Notes: generated from the sequence alone by a model not told the origin. 64,000 bases of DNA from an uncultured Aquimarina sp. (GCA_947500505.1 CANMSL010000001.1:868001-932000); one strand, 5' to 3'. Shown: positions 18,077-26,804, counted from the first letter of the stretch. Program-made: numbers and translations.

Positions 18077-19000
18077 ATGAAGACTTTTAAATTACTTTCG
18101 GCTTTTATCTTCGGTTCATTACTTTTAACTTCTTGTGTAGCAGAAGTTGTGATAGAAGATGATTTATATATTGAAGAACCTGCGATTACTTTGGATGCAT
18201 TATTAAATACATACGAAATATGGTATGTAGATATAGAGCGTACGCAGGGTAATGGAGAAATTCCTTTTTTACAGAAAGCATTTACAGTTTCTTTTAAGAA
18301 TGGAACGTTTTATGCCAACAACAACCTGGTAGGTATTGGGAGTAATGGGAACGGTTTCGGGCTAGATGTCGGGTATTATGATACGATTAATATGGAAGTA
18401 GATATCAATCATGATTTGGATGGAACATACAGTCTTGCAGTTACTCAATTGGCCAATAATGAGATAAGATTATATGATCGTCTTACGAATACGAGTTATT
18501 ATTTGATTGGATATCAAAGAAATACTTTTGATTACGATCGAGTATTTTACGATAACATTCATTACTTCTTACACGAATATACAACCTGGGAAAAGGTGTA
18601 TACAAGTGAGTTTGGAGCTTTAAATGAATTTGATAACGAGAATTATCTACAGTTTTTGTATTACGGCTCAGGTGATAATTTTAGAAGTTCAGAGGATGTT
18701 AACGTATCTAATATCAACGATATATACTATGATTATTCTGGATATTATGCAATAGAAGATGTTCCTAATAATTTCTATATGAAAAATTTAACACTTGATT
18801 ACGATTATTTGGGCAATGAATATTTCGAGTTGACCGTTATAAATGATAGTAGGATTGAGTTACTTCATCCTGCTTCCGGAACAATTTATGAATTTGTGGG
18901 TAGAGGATACCTTCAGTTTAAGAATGCCAAAGATGGGAAATCATCTCAAAACAATAAGAAAAGATTGAAAAAAGCTGATTTTATGAAGCTTACAAAATAA
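18077..19000 (+). CDS. Lipoprotein of unknown function
   Basis: 307 aa. The lipobox LLTSC places Cys20 after a typical signal segment. The mature part is acidic, Tyr/Asn-rich and built of short beta strands. A lipocalin-like pattern is visible: an N-terminal block NTYEIWYVDIERTQGNGEIPFLQKAFTVSFKNGTFYANNNLVG and repeated LDGTYSLAVTQLANNEIRLYD / YFELTVINDSRIELLHPASG turns. It ends in a Lys-rich tail. I do not recognise a named family. It is monocistronic, with 190 bp of upstream sequence and a strong hairpin terminator at 19048-19091. Confidence 0.8.
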   Translation: MKTFKLLSAFIFGSLLLTSCVAEVVIEDDLYIEEPAITLDALLNTYEIWYVDIERTQGNGEIPFLQKAFTVSFKNGTFYANNNLVGIGSNGNGFGLDVGYYDTINMEVDINHDLDGTYSLAVTQLANNEIRLYDRLTNTSYYLIGYQRNTFDYDRVFYDNIHYFLHEYTTWEKVYTSEFGALNEFDNENYLQFLYYGSGDNFRSSEDVNVSNINDIYYDYSGYYAIEDVPNNFYMKNLTLDYDYLGNEYFELTVINDSRIELLHPASGTIYEFVGRGYLQFKNAKDGKSSQNNKKRLKKADFMKLTK

Positions 19001-19047
19001 ACACGTCGCGCTAGACGATATGAATTTTTTGGTTGGTTATTTAGTTG

Positions 19048-19091
19048 GAAATCGCTCTGCAAGGGAAATCTTGTCTGGGCGATTTCTTTTT
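19048..19091 (+). terminator. Intrinsic terminator after the 18077 lipoprotein gene
   Basis: GAAATCGC (19048-19055) pairs with GCGATTTC (19079-19086), with an inner CAAG/CTTG stem, followed by five T residues. Confidence 0.85.
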
Positions 19092-19355
19092 AGTGAGATA
19101 AAATTTTTGCAAGAGTAAAATGCGTAATCGAACTAGTCCTTAACGTGCTTGGGATCTTCTGAATTTAATACAAATTGCGGAGTTTAATTCTCCGAGGCTT
19201 GCCCCGAAGCAGTTGACTAAAGGACTATCAATCATTAGCAAAACATACAATTGGATTTGTTTTGTCTCTTATAGTAATCAAACACAAATATTCTATTTTT
19301 ATTGGATCCTTTATTACGCTTAAATGTTTGAAAGTGAGATCTTAGTTTGTTTATT
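19092..19355. other. Non-coding stretch with a short interspersed motif
   Basis: No gene is visible here. At 19181-19196 lies AGTTTAATTCTCCGAG, found again at 44082-44097; in both places it starts a short imperfect palindrome (CTCCGAG, then GCC/TC, then CGAAG). It is probably a small dispersed repeat. The rest is AT-rich upstream sequence of the peptide gene. Confidence 0.5.
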
Positions 19356-19388
19356 TTTGGGGAATTAATTTTTAATTTTATATCTTTA
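19356..19388 (+). promoter_or_regulatory. Candidate Bacteroidota promoter of the double-glycine peptide gene
   Basis: TTTG at 19356-19359 and TATCTTTA at 19381-19388 are separated by 21 bases, close to the TTTG / TAnnTTTG consensus of Bacteroidota housekeeping promoters, and end 27 bases before the ATG at 19416. Confidence 0.5.
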
Positions 19389-19415
19389 AGTTCATAACAA
19401 ATTCAATTTGAGATC

Positions 19416-19628
19416 ATGATTAAAAAGATTTTAAATATCGACAATAGTAAAAAATTAACTAAGAATGAGCAACAATCTATTCACGGTGGTGTATTCCCTT
19501 TTTTTGGTGATTGTTGTGCTTGTGTTTTTAGACCTGGAAATCTTCCGTATCAAATCATAATCACACAATCCTGTTCAGATCCATGTCCAACTGACGGAAG
19601 TTTGGAATATGAAGATACAGGTTGTTAA
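19416..19628 (+). CDS. Cys-rich peptide with double-glycine leader (bacteriocin/RiPP-like precursor)
   Basis: 70 aa. The leader, residues 1-25, runs MIKKILNIDNSKKLTKNEQQ then SIHGG; the pattern of hydrophobic start, KKLTKNEQQSI and terminal Gly24-Gly25 is that of peptides cut by C39-type peptidase-exporters. The 45-residue core has six Cys (DCCAC, QSC, DPC, TGC) and five Ser/Thr, so three disulfides or other Cys-based modification are possible. The gene has its own candidate promoter and a strong terminator at 19640-19668, so it is a one-gene unit. No modification enzyme, exporter or immunity gene adjoins it. Similar flavobacterial peptides often occur as orphans. The activity is unknown. Confidence 0.8.
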   Translation: MIKKILNIDNSKKLTKNEQQSIHGGVFPFFGDCCACVFRPGNLPYQIIITQSCSDPCPTDGSLEYEDTGC

Positions 19629-19639
19629 ATCAAAAATTG

Positions 19640-19668
19640 AGCGAACTTCGGTTCGCTTTTATTTTTTT
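19640..19668 (+). terminator. Strong intrinsic terminator after the double-glycine peptide gene
   Basis: AGCGAAC (19640-19646), a TTCG tetraloop and GTTCGCT (19651-19657) are followed by a T-rich tract. The very stable UUCG loop directly behind a small-peptide gene suggests a short, abundant mRNA. Confidence 0.9.
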
Positions 19669-19743
19669 ATATAAGATTACTTTAGTTTTTAGGAAGATTC
19701 ACTACCATTTCCTTAATTTTATGTTTCAAAATATAATAATGAT

Positions 19744-20283
19744 ATGGCGATCCGGAAACCTTTTAATCTTAACAAGTGGATTGAGGAAAATAAAGATAAA
19801 TTAAAACCACCAGTTGGTAATAAAAATTTATACAAAGAAGCAGGGGATTATATCGTAATGATCGTCGCCGGACCTAACGCCAGAAAGGATTATCACTACA
19901 ATGAAACGGAAGAGTTATTCTATCAATTAGAAGGAGAGATCGAAGTCCATATCCAGGAAGATGGTGAAAAAAAGACCATGAAGTTAGGACCAGGTGATAT
20001 GTACCTGCATCCTGCAAAAGTACCTCATTCTCCGGTTCGATATGAAGGTTCTATCGGGCTCGTTATCGAAAGAAAGCGAGTTGATCTAGAGGCAGAAGAT
20101 GGATTATTGTGGTTTTGTGACAACTGTAACACCAAATTACACGAAGTGTATTTTAAACTAGATGATATTGAGAAGGATTTTCTAAAACATTTTGAAGACT
20201 TTTACAGAAATAAAGCATTAAGAACTTGCAATAGTTGTGGAACAACGATGCCGGTAGATAAAAGGTTTGTAATAAATGATTAA
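19744..20283 (+). CDS. nbaC: 3-hydroxyanthranilate 3,4-dioxygenase
   Basis: 179 aa. It opens the ring of 3-hydroxyanthranilate with O2 to give 2-amino-3-carboxymuconate semialdehyde, the precursor of quinolinate and NAD in the kynurenine route. The cupin iron ligands are in their textbook places: His51, Glu57 (HYNETEE) and His95 (KVPHSP). The bacterial-type rubredoxin-like second metal site is also complete, with Cys125, Cys128, Cys162 and Cys165 (FCDNC, CNSC). The length is that of the bacterial enzyme. Other kynurenine genes are not in the window. The next gene follows after 15 bp. Confidence 0.96.
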   Translation: MAIRKPFNLNKWIEENKDKLKPPVGNKNLYKEAGDYIVMIVAGPNARKDYHYNETEELFYQLEGEIEVHIQEDGEKKTMKLGPGDMYLHPAKVPHSPVRYEGSIGLVIERKRVDLEAEDGLLWFCDNCNTKLHEVYFKLDDIEKDFLKHFEDFYRNKALRTCNSCGTTMPVDKRFVIND

Positions 20284-20298
20284 AGTAAACCGGTATAT

Positions 20299-21225
20299 AT
20301 GATGTACAGAATATTTCTAATTTTACTTTCTTTTTCGGCATATGGTCAGCTAAACAATGAAAAAATCAGTACAGATGATTTCAATAGAGATGGAATTATT
20401 GACACCCTGAAAAAAGGAAGAGGTTACGTCCAGGTTGTAAATGGAAAAACTAAAGAAAAGCACGAACTCTCGGACTATGGATGCTTTTGTGATATTAAAC
20501 AACTAGTACATATACCTTCAGAATTAAGCAAAACGGAGAATAAACTTTTTCTGGAAGTAATGAAAAAGAAACTACTTCCCAAAAAAAGAAATAATCCGGA
20601 TGCTTCATTAGCGTGGATGATTAATGGAGCATTTTCTAATAGTAAATTAAAAAACAATTCGGTTTTTAATACTATTTATGACCCTCAAGTACCTTGGAAT
20701 ACCACGAAGTATAAGAATATTGATAATTATTATATTGAAGTTAAAGGAGATACCTTAAAGAAACTGGCTCCCTTCTATAGTAACTCAGAACAGGTAGATG
20801 GAAATGCAAAAGGTTTTTTAGTGTATTATGCTCATAATCATTATCGAAATACATCTGGAGATAGCATAACTTTTATAGACAAAAATGAATTGTATACCAT
20901 ATCTCATACTTCTCACGGAGTTATCGCAGAAAAAGATGATTCATATAAATGGTTATTTATTAGCGACTATGCTCTTACAGGAGGACCAGAGAAGCTAAGA
21001 TGGGAATCAATAAAAAACGTAACACTTTTTGGCTCATATATTGTAGTTGAGCAGAGTTTACCTCCAGATACACTTAAGCAATTTTTTGTAATTAATATTG
21101 AAACTGGTATTTGTGGATTGTTAAAAGAAGATCTTGTCGAAAACAAGAAATATGCTCATATGTTAGAGGACATTTTTGAAGAGCTTGAAAAACATTACAT
21201 TAAAAAGGAAAATAAAAGTCATTAA
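20299..21225 (+). CDS. Exported protein of unknown function
   Basis: 308 aa. Residues 1-16 are a short signal peptide (MMYRIFLILLSFSAYG). A calcium-binding-like DxDxDG loop follows soon after (DDFNRDGIIDTLKKG), as in FG-GAP/dockerin-type loops. The remainder is beta-rich with SDYALTGGPEKLRWESIKNVTLFGSYIVVEQSL near the end. I cannot name the family. It begins 15 bp after the 3-hydroxyanthranilate dioxygenase stop and so is probably co-transcribed with it. A terminator follows at 21341-21372. Confidence 0.75.
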   Translation: MMYRIFLILLSFSAYGQLNNEKISTDDFNRDGIIDTLKKGRGYVQVVNGKTKEKHELSDYGCFCDIKQLVHIPSELSKTENKLFLEVMKKKLLPKKRNNPDASLAWMINGAFSNSKLKNNSVFNTIYDPQVPWNTTKYKNIDNYYIEVKGDTLKKLAPFYSNSEQVDGNAKGFLVYYAHNHYRNTSGDSITFIDKNELYTISHTSHGVIAEKDDSYKWLFISDYALTGGPEKLRWESIKNVTLFGSYIVVEQSLPPDTLKQFFVINIETGICGLLKEDLVENKKYAHMLEDIFEELEKHYIKKENKSH

Positions 21226-21340
21226 ACTATTCAGTGTATTTAACAAATGATTAAAGATATAATCAAAAATATAAAGACAAGATTATTTTGATAGATACAT
21301 GATTTTTGAGACGATAAATGAAGATCAATTTAGTCCAAAA

Positions 21341-21372
21341 AATCTTCTTTTGATAGAAGATTGATTTTTTTA
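21341..21372 (+). terminator. Intrinsic terminator after the dioxygenase operon
   Basis: AATCTTCT (21341-21348), a 6-base loop and AGAAGATT (21355-21362) are followed by GA and a run of eight T. The preceding As would also allow minus-strand use. Confidence 0.75.
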
Positions 21373-21480
21373 AGAGGATTTTTTTGAAAAATTATACAAA
21401 ATAAACTTTATAATAGATCAAAATTTAATATATCTGTAAAAGACAGTATCTTTACGATCTTAAAAAATAATTCAAAAAAA

Positions 21481-23034
21481 ATGGCAGCTATAGCAACAGA
21501 TTTTGGAATAGAGGAAGCATTAAAACAATTAGGTGTTTCTGACCTTAACAAAGGAACTTCTACAGGTTCTGATTGGTTTTCTAATGGAGAAGAAATTTCA
21601 TCTTTTTCTCCGGTTGATGGTAAATTAATCGGGAAAGTGACTACCACAACTAAAGATGATTATGAAAAAGTGATAGAGAAAGCACAATCAGCTTTTAAAT
21701 CTTGGAAATTAATGCCAGCACCGCTGAGAGGAGAAATCGTAAGACAGTTTGGAGAAGAACTACGAGTTTTAAAAGAACCTCTTGGTAAACTGGTATCTTA
21801 TGAAATGGGTAAATCATATCAAGAAGGATTAGGAGAAGTACAGGAAATGATTGATATCTGTGATTTTGCGGTTGGATTATCAAGACAGTTGCACGGATTA
21901 ACGATGCATTCAGAACGTCCCGGACACAGAATGTATGAACAATATCACCCATTGGGAATAGTAGGTATTATTTCTGCATTTAATTTTCCAGTGGCAGTTT
22001 GGGCATGGAATACAGCTTTAGCTTGGATCTGTGGAGATGTATGTGTATGGAAACCAAGTGAAAAAACTCCGCTTTGTGGTGTCGCTTGTCAAAATATTAT
22101 CGCTAAAGTCTTAAAAGAAAATGACCTCCCGGAAGGAATTTCCTGTCTTATTAATGGAGATTATAAAGTAGGAGAGATGATGACTATGGATAAACGTATG
22201 CCATTAATTTCTGCAACTGGATCTACCAGAATGGGTAAAATTGTTGGTGCAACTGTAGGACAACGTTTGGGTAAATCATTATTAGAGCTGGGAGGAAATA
22301 ACGCAATCATAGTAACACCAGATGCCGATATTAAGATGACAGTTATTGGTGCTGTATTTGGTGCTGTGGGAACAGCTGGTCAACGTTGTACTTCTACAAG
22401 AAGATTGATTATCCATGAATCCATATATAATAAGGTAAAGAATGCAGTAGTAGATGCGTATAAACAATTACGAATAGGAAATCCGCTTGATGAAAATAAT
22501 CACGTTGGTCCTTTGATTGATAAGGATGCTGTAAAAGGATATCAAAATGCTTTAGAAAAAGTAGTTGAAGAAGGAGGAAATATTGTTGTAGAAGGCGGTG
22601 TTCTTTCTGGAGAAAGATACGAAAGTGGATGTTATGTAAAGCCAGCAATTGCCGAAGCTGATAATTCATTCGAGATTGTTCAACACGAAACCTTTGCACC
22701 TGTTCTATACCTATTGAAGTATAGTGGAGATGTAGAAAATGCAATTGAAGTTCAGAACAGTGTGGCACAAGGACTATCTTCAGCTATAATGACTAACAAT
22801 CTTCGGGAAGCAGAAAGATTCTTATCTCATGCAGGATCCGATTGTGGTATCGCAAATGTTAATATAGGAACTTCAGGAGCTGAAATCGGAGGTGCTTTTG
22901 GAGGAGAAAAAGAAACCGGTGGAGGAAGAGAATCTGGTTCTGATGCCTGGAAAGTATATATGAGAAGACAAACAAATACCATAAATTATACAACAGAATT
23001 ACCCTTAGCCCAGGGGATTAAGTTTGATTTGTAA
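21481..23034 (+). CDS. amaB: Aldehyde dehydrogenase, ALDH7 type (aminoadipate/piperideine-6-carboxylate semialdehyde)
   Basis: 517 aa, full length. The catalytic residues are Glu269 in LELGGNNA and Cys303 in GQRCTSTRR; the cofactor block FNFPVAVWAWNTALAWICGD is intact. The C-terminal NIGTSGAEIGGAFGGEKETGGGRESGSDAWK and YMRRQT are the hallmark of the ALDH7 (antiquitin) branch, which oxidises alpha-aminoadipic semialdehyde in lysine breakdown or betaine/other aldehydes in stress. The substrate is inferred from the branch. The gene is monocistronic, with a terminator at 23056-23089 and TATCTTTA at 21447-21454 as a possible -7 element. Confidence 0.92.
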   Translation: MAAIATDFGIEEALKQLGVSDLNKGTSTGSDWFSNGEEISSFSPVDGKLIGKVTTTTKDDYEKVIEKAQSAFKSWKLMPAPLRGEIVRQFGEELRVLKEPLGKLVSYEMGKSYQEGLGEVQEMIDICDFAVGLSRQLHGLTMHSERPGHRMYEQYHPLGIVGIISAFNFPVAVWAWNTALAWICGDVCVWKPSEKTPLCGVACQNIIAKVLKENDLPEGISCLINGDYKVGEMMTMDKRMPLISATGSTRMGKIVGATVGQRLGKSLLELGGNNAIIVTPDADIKMTVIGAVFGAVGTAGQRCTSTRRLIIHESIYNKVKNAVVDAYKQLRIGNPLDENNHVGPLIDKDAVKGYQNALEKVVEEGGNIVVEGGVLSGERYESGCYVKPAIAEADNSFEIVQHETFAPVLYLLKYSGDVENAIEVQNSVAQGLSSAIMTNNLREAERFLSHAGSDCGIANVNIGTSGAEIGGAFGGEKETGGGRESGSDAWKVYMRRQTNTINYTTELPLAQGIKFDL

Positions 23035-23055
23035 TATTTGGATTATAAGTTTAAG

Positions 23056-23089
23056 AAAAAGCATCTGCTTTATAATGGATGCTTTTTTT
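23056..23089 (+). terminator. Intrinsic terminator after the aldehyde dehydrogenase gene
   Basis: AAAAAGCATC (23056-23065) pairs with GATGCTTTTT (23078-23087) around a 12-base loop and continues into T residues. The A/T symmetry makes it usable from both strands. Confidence 0.9.
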
Positions 23090-23235
23090 GATTCATCAGA
23101 ACTCTAAATAATAAAAGAAAGTTTTATCAGTTAGTAGAACTAAGAAAGATTTATTTTGAATATATATCTTCGCAATTAAAAAGACGCAACCACTAGACAC
23201 GAAATGCATCTTTATTATAAATATGCAAAAGAAAT

Positions 23236-23616
23236 ATGAAGAGATTAATTTTAATACTGCTAGTAATTTGTACGGCTTGTAACTTAGATGAACAAGAAAC
23301 ATCAGATCCTGTTTTTTGTACAACAGAAGCCAGACCAGGATTAGAGATTACTGTAAAAGATGCTGCAAACACTGATACATTTTTGGTTTCAGGAATTACG
23401 GTAATTGCAAAAGATAATAATTACACAGAAACACTTATAAGTTTGCCAGATAGAGGTTCATTTATTGGAGCTTATGAGAGAACAGGAACTTATACTATTA
23501 TGGTAAGCGGAGATGGTTATGAAACCTATACTTCTACAATACCTATAATAGTAGACAAAGATATTTGTCATGTAATTACAGAAAGCAGGGAAATTATTCT
23601 TCAGCCCAATCGATGA
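23236..23616 (+). CDS. Small lipoprotein with carboxypeptidase-regulatory-like fold
   Basis: 126 aa. The lipobox is ICTAC (Cys15). The mature part reads as one beta-sandwich: LEITVKDAANTDTFLVSGITVIAKDNNYTETL, then FIGAYERTGTYTIMVSGDGYETYTSTI. The turn TYTIMVSGDGYETY is that of CarboxypepD_reg-like / PEGA-type domains, which act as binding or spacing modules. No enzyme signature is present. It is convergent with the zinc-ribbon gene at 23631, with only 14 bp between the stops. Confidence 0.75.
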   Translation: MKRLILILLVICTACNLDEQETSDPVFCTTEARPGLEITVKDAANTDTFLVSGITVIAKDNNYTETLISLPDRGSFIGAYERTGTYTIMVSGDGYETYTSTIPIIVDKDICHVITESREIILQPNR

Positions 23617-23630
23617 ACTTATTTTTATAC

Positions 23631-24746
23631 TTACTGGTTCCCATAGGTGTTTGCTAACCAGATAATTAATGCAATCACTGCTATAATAAAAAGTACAAAG
23701 AAGAAAATTTTCCAGAAAGAATATGGTCTTTTTCCGGATATCTTTCCTGTCTGGCCATTGACAAAGAAATTATATTTCTTTCCATTATATTGGTATGCAC
23801 TGATATAAACGGGGAGTAAAATATGTTTAAAGGTTTCTTCGGATAAACGCATATCGATTGAATGTACTTGTTGAGTATCTCCGCCAATATCGCGGCAAGC
23901 CCAGGATTTAGCTATTCTTTCGGCTTCTTGCGTAGAAGATAAGTGACCATCCTTTAAAGGTATTGTATATTTTTCTGTTACAAATCCTGCCAGATAACTA
24001 GTGTTAAATGGTTCTAATGCCTGGAGATTCCAACGGGCAATTTTATTCGGAATTAAATTTTTACGCTGATTCGATGCTTTTATTAAGGTGTCATCTACAA
24101 AACCACTTACACTTCCACTGGCAGGAGTCCATCGCGTTCTTCTTTCTTGTCTAGTGCGTTGTACCGTCTTTCCGTTTACTGTTGTTGTATAGGGTACGCT
24201 AACATAATAATAATCGCCTCTTTGTCCTGTATAAGTTGCATACAACTGAGCATCAAATGTCCAGTATGGTAGGTATAAACCTTTGGTATGTTGAGGATCC
24301 AAAGCAGCTTTTTTCAAATTATTAGGAGCAAACCATAATCCTTTTACCCAATCTGAGAATATCTGATGTGATTTTTTCTGATCAAATTGAAACGGTAATA
24401 CAGCACCGGGCAAAATCCAATCTTCTTTGTACGCATCTTCTATGATCAAAGGCATCGTACAGTAAACACAGTGTAATGATTTGTAATTTTCCTCAATATG
24501 TTGATTGGCACCACAATTTTTACAATGCAGCATCATAATCTCTTCAGAATGAGAAAGAGATCCCATTTCTTCAAGATAAGGTTTTAGTTCTAATTCTCTA
24601 AAACCATCTTCGTTCGCAACTATGGTTTCTTCATGTCCACAATAATCACAAGTAATCTCTGTAGTGCCAGGTTTGTAAGTTAGTTCGGCACCACAATTGA
24701 CACAAGATTTTTTTTGTTCAGAAATTGCTTTTTTTTCTTCTTCCAT
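23631..24746 (-). CDS. Zinc-ribbon membrane protein, partner of the SPFH protein
   Basis: 371 aa from the ATG at 24746 (a GTG lies 12 bases upstream). Two four-Cys zinc ribbons occupy the first 105 residues (SCVNCGAELTY...CDYCGHE; LHCKNCGANQHI...CVYCTMPL), the first like TFIIB-type ribbons. A long soluble domain follows with LYLPYWTFDAQLYATYTGQRGDYYYV, and one membrane helix ends the protein (FWKIFFFVLFIIAVIALIIWLANTY). Such proteins are regularly encoded beside SPFH-domain proteins, as here 102 bp downstream of one, and probably work with it at the membrane. The molecular role is unknown. Confidence 0.8.
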   Translation of the reverse strand: MEEEKKAISEQKKSCVNCGAELTYKPGTTEITCDYCGHEETIVANEDGFRELELKPYLEEMGSLSHSEEIMMLHCKNCGANQHIEENYKSLHCVYCTMPLIIEDAYKEDWILPGAVLPFQFDQKKSHQIFSDWVKGLWFAPNNLKKAALDPQHTKGLYLPYWTFDAQLYATYTGQRGDYYYVSVPYTTTVNGKTVQRTRQERRTRWTPASGSVSGFVDDTLIKASNQRKNLIPNKIARWNLQALEPFNTSYLAGFVTEKYTIPLKDGHLSSTQEAERIAKSWACRDIGGDTQQVHSIDMRLSEETFKHILLPVYISAYQYNGKKYNFFVNGQTGKISGKRPYSFWKIFFFVLFIIAVIALIIWLANTYGNQ

Positions 24747-24848
24747 ATAGGAATTCACTAATTTATGATACTAATAAATACTTCCTTCTTCCACCTAGGG
24801 TAGAAGAAGGTTATGATGAGGGTGTCTTCAAAATAAAATTATTTTTTC

Positions 24849-25985
24849 TTATGCTCCCGGAAGTGGAGGAGGTGTACTACCTCCTAAGAATGATTTTAAT
24901 TCATCTACATCTTTAATAGCAGTCCAATTTGCCATTCCTTGTTTCCATACAAGGGAATCCTTGTTTACCGTTCTATTGGCAAAAAGTGTTTTTAATTGAT
25001 CAAAGGATACTGGTCCCGCTTGTTGACCATTGGCAGCATAAAAATACTGAACCTGTACGGGCATTGGTGGTGGAGCGACCGGAGATGTCTGTTGGGGTTG
25101 GACTTGTTGCTGTGAGGCCATTGGATTCATCATACCGCCCATCTGCTGAGCCAGTACAAATCCCATTCCCATTCCCATTCCTGCTCCGGCGGTACCTCCT
25201 TCATTGGCGGCAGCAGCTTCAATAGCTTTGGCAGTTTTAAACTTGGTCAATTTATCAAGATCCAGTTTGTCAATTCTACTATATTCAAAGATTTCTTTCT
25301 TTAAATCTTCCGGCATAGAAACATTTTCAATAAAAAACTTTTCTAACGAAATACCTACTGAATTAAATTCAGGTTGCATTACCTCTTTACAGGTTTCGGA
25401 TAATTCGGTGGCATTGGCAGCGTATAACTCAATTGGAAAATTAGCTTCGCCAACCGTATCGGTAAAACGAGTAGATATTAAACTTTTAAGGTGCTCATTG
25501 ATCTCAAAATTGGTAAAATTAGCATCTGTTCCGACTATATCGACTATAAATTTTCCAGGATCACTAATTTTAAACGCATAGGTTCCGAAGGCTCTGATTT
25601 CAACTAATCCAAAGCGATCATCATTAAGCGTAATAGGGTTTTTTGTTCCCCATTTTTCATTAGTAAAAAGACGTGTGTTCACATAATATACTTCCGCTTT
25701 AAACGGGCTGTTAAAACCATATTTCCATCCTTTTAAGGTTGTTAAAACGGGTAAGTTCTGTGTGTTTAATGTGTAAGTTCCTGGTGCAAAGACATCCGCT
25801 AATTGACCTTCATTCACAAAAACAGCAGTTTGCCCTTCTCTTACGATCAATTGAGCACCATTTTTTATTTCATTTTGATATCTCTCAAACCTATGTACAA
25901 TGGTATCTTGCGTGTTATCTAACCATTCTACAATATCTATAAATTCATTACTAAGTTTCTTCTTTATTTCGTCAAAAATTCCCAT
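24849..25985 (-). CDS. SPFH domain protein with C-terminal GYF-like domain
   Basis: 378 aa. Residues about 40-260 form an SPFH/band-7 domain of the YdjI (virion-core-like) group: GAQLIVREGQTAVFVNEGQLADVFAPGTYTL and VEIRAFGTYAFKISDPGKFI. A Gly/Met/Gln/Pro-rich linker (about 275-315) follows, then a GYF_2-type domain (YFYAANGQQAGPVSFDQLKTLFANRTVNKDSLVWKQGMANWTAI), which binds proline-rich ligands. There is no signal peptide; SPFH proteins assemble on the inner face of the membrane into scaffolds. Here SPFH, proline-rich segment and GYF-like reader are in one chain, so self-association is conceivable. It is probably co-transcribed with the zinc-ribbon gene. Confidence 0.88.
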   Translation of the reverse strand: MGIFDEIKKKLSNEFIDIVEWLDNTQDTIVHRFERYQNEIKNGAQLIVREGQTAVFVNEGQLADVFAPGTYTLNTQNLPVLTTLKGWKYGFNSPFKAEVYYVNTRLFTNEKWGTKNPITLNDDRFGLVEIRAFGTYAFKISDPGKFIVDIVGTDANFTNFEINEHLKSLISTRFTDTVGEANFPIELYAANATELSETCKEVMQPEFNSVGISLEKFFIENVSMPEDLKKEIFEYSRIDKLDLDKLTKFKTAKAIEAAAANEGGTAGAGMGMGMGFVLAQQMGGMMNPMASQQQVQPQQTSPVAPPPMPVQVQYFYAANGQQAGPVSFDQLKTLFANRTVNKDSLVWKQGMANWTAIKDVDELKSFLGGSTPPPLPGA

Positions 25986-26070
25986 CGGTATGTTGATTTA
26001 TAATTTGTGTTCTAAAACTACAAAATAGGATGGTGGTGTAAAAATTAATTTTGTATTTAATTATAAAAAA

Positions 26071-26102
26071 GCAAACCTCAATACGATAAGTATTAAGGTT
26101 GC
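26071..26102 (-). terminator. Terminator of the 26128 lipoprotein gene
   Basis: GC(A)AACCT-AATAC and GTATT-AGGTT-GC pair with one mismatch around GATAA; on the minus strand the stem is followed by six T. Confidence 0.75.
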
Positions 26103-26127
26103 AAAGTACAAATAAGGGTAGTTAGGA

Positions 26128-26706
26128 TTAATCTTTAAGATGAAAGGCTTTTTTTACAACTTCATAGTCAGAATAATCTATGGAACTACGCCCTACATTG
26201 ATATTAGGTGGAATAATAACATATCTTAATTTAGCACCTCGTGCCGGATCAATCTGAAACTCTGTTAAATCACCACTTAAGGCTCGAGCCGTTATAATTA
26301 TGTCTGGAGCAGTAGCACTAGCACTACCATAACCGGATGTAAATTGAGCGCCTCTGAAATTCAAAACAGGAAGTTGATAGGTATTACCATCTCCAAAACC
26401 TGAATAATATACCAAAATTACGTGGGTATCTCTGATACTTGCTGCACTTGGTAACTCTGGTGGAAAATCTATGAGCATAAATTTTACCGAACTCGAGGAT
26501 CCTTCAAAGTTAGCAGGAATCCAATCGCTATATATTACTTCTGCATTTCCATCTTGGCCATCTTGACCATCCGCACCATCTTGGCCAGCGATACCCTGTG
26601 GTCCTTCGGCACCATCCATTCCATCTTCTCCATCACAGGAGCTAGAAGTTAATGCCATTACAAATGCTATGATTAAATAGCTTAAAAATTTCATTGTAGT
26701 TTTCAT
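26128..26706 (-). CDS. Collagen-like lipoprotein (copy 1)
   Basis: 192 aa. The signal peptide has lipobox SSSC (Cys24). Residues 26 to about 55 are Gly-X-Y triplets (GEDGMDGAEGPQG, then GADGQDGQDG), long enough for a short collagen-like stem. The rest is a beta-rich globular part of about 135 residues (VIYSDWIPANFEGSSSSVKF; VILVYYSGFGDGNTYQLPVLNF; RYVIIPPNINVGRSSIDYSDYE). This resembles small Bacteroidota collagen-like surface lipoproteins with unknown ligands. The promoter region, signal peptide and first triplets are nearly identical to those of the next gene upstream, while the globular parts are unrelated. Confidence 0.8.
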   Translation of the reverse strand: MKTTMKFLSYLIIAFVMALTSSSCDGEDGMDGAEGPQGIAGQDGADGQDGQDGNAEVIYSDWIPANFEGSSSSVKFMLIDFPPELPSAASIRDTHVILVYYSGFGDGNTYQLPVLNFRGAQFTSGYGSASATAPDIIITARALSGDLTEFQIDPARGAKLRYVIIPPNINVGRSSIDYSDYEVVKKAFHLKD

Positions 26707-26781
26707 TTTTTTACGTTTTAATATTTCTATTTAGTGTACCCTTTTACTAAGAGGTAAACATTTGGGATTAAAAAAACCTAT
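26594..26781. repeat. 188-bp direct repeat, copy 1 (5' module of collagen-like lipoprotein gene)
   Basis: This copy spans the upstream region, signal peptide and first Gly-X-Y triplets of the gene at 26128-26706. It matches 27295-27482 at an offset of exactly 701 bases; by eye only two bases differ (one in the signal-peptide codons, one upstream). Downstream of the repeat the genes are unrelated. Confidence 0.9.
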
Positions 26782-26804
26782 GCAATTCGCTGAGGTAGGC
26801 TTTT
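26773..26804 (-). terminator. Weak terminator of the 26862 lipoprotein gene
   Basis: On the minus strand AAAAGCCTA pairs with TAGGTTTT with a bulged G, and a T run follows. Confidence 0.45.
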
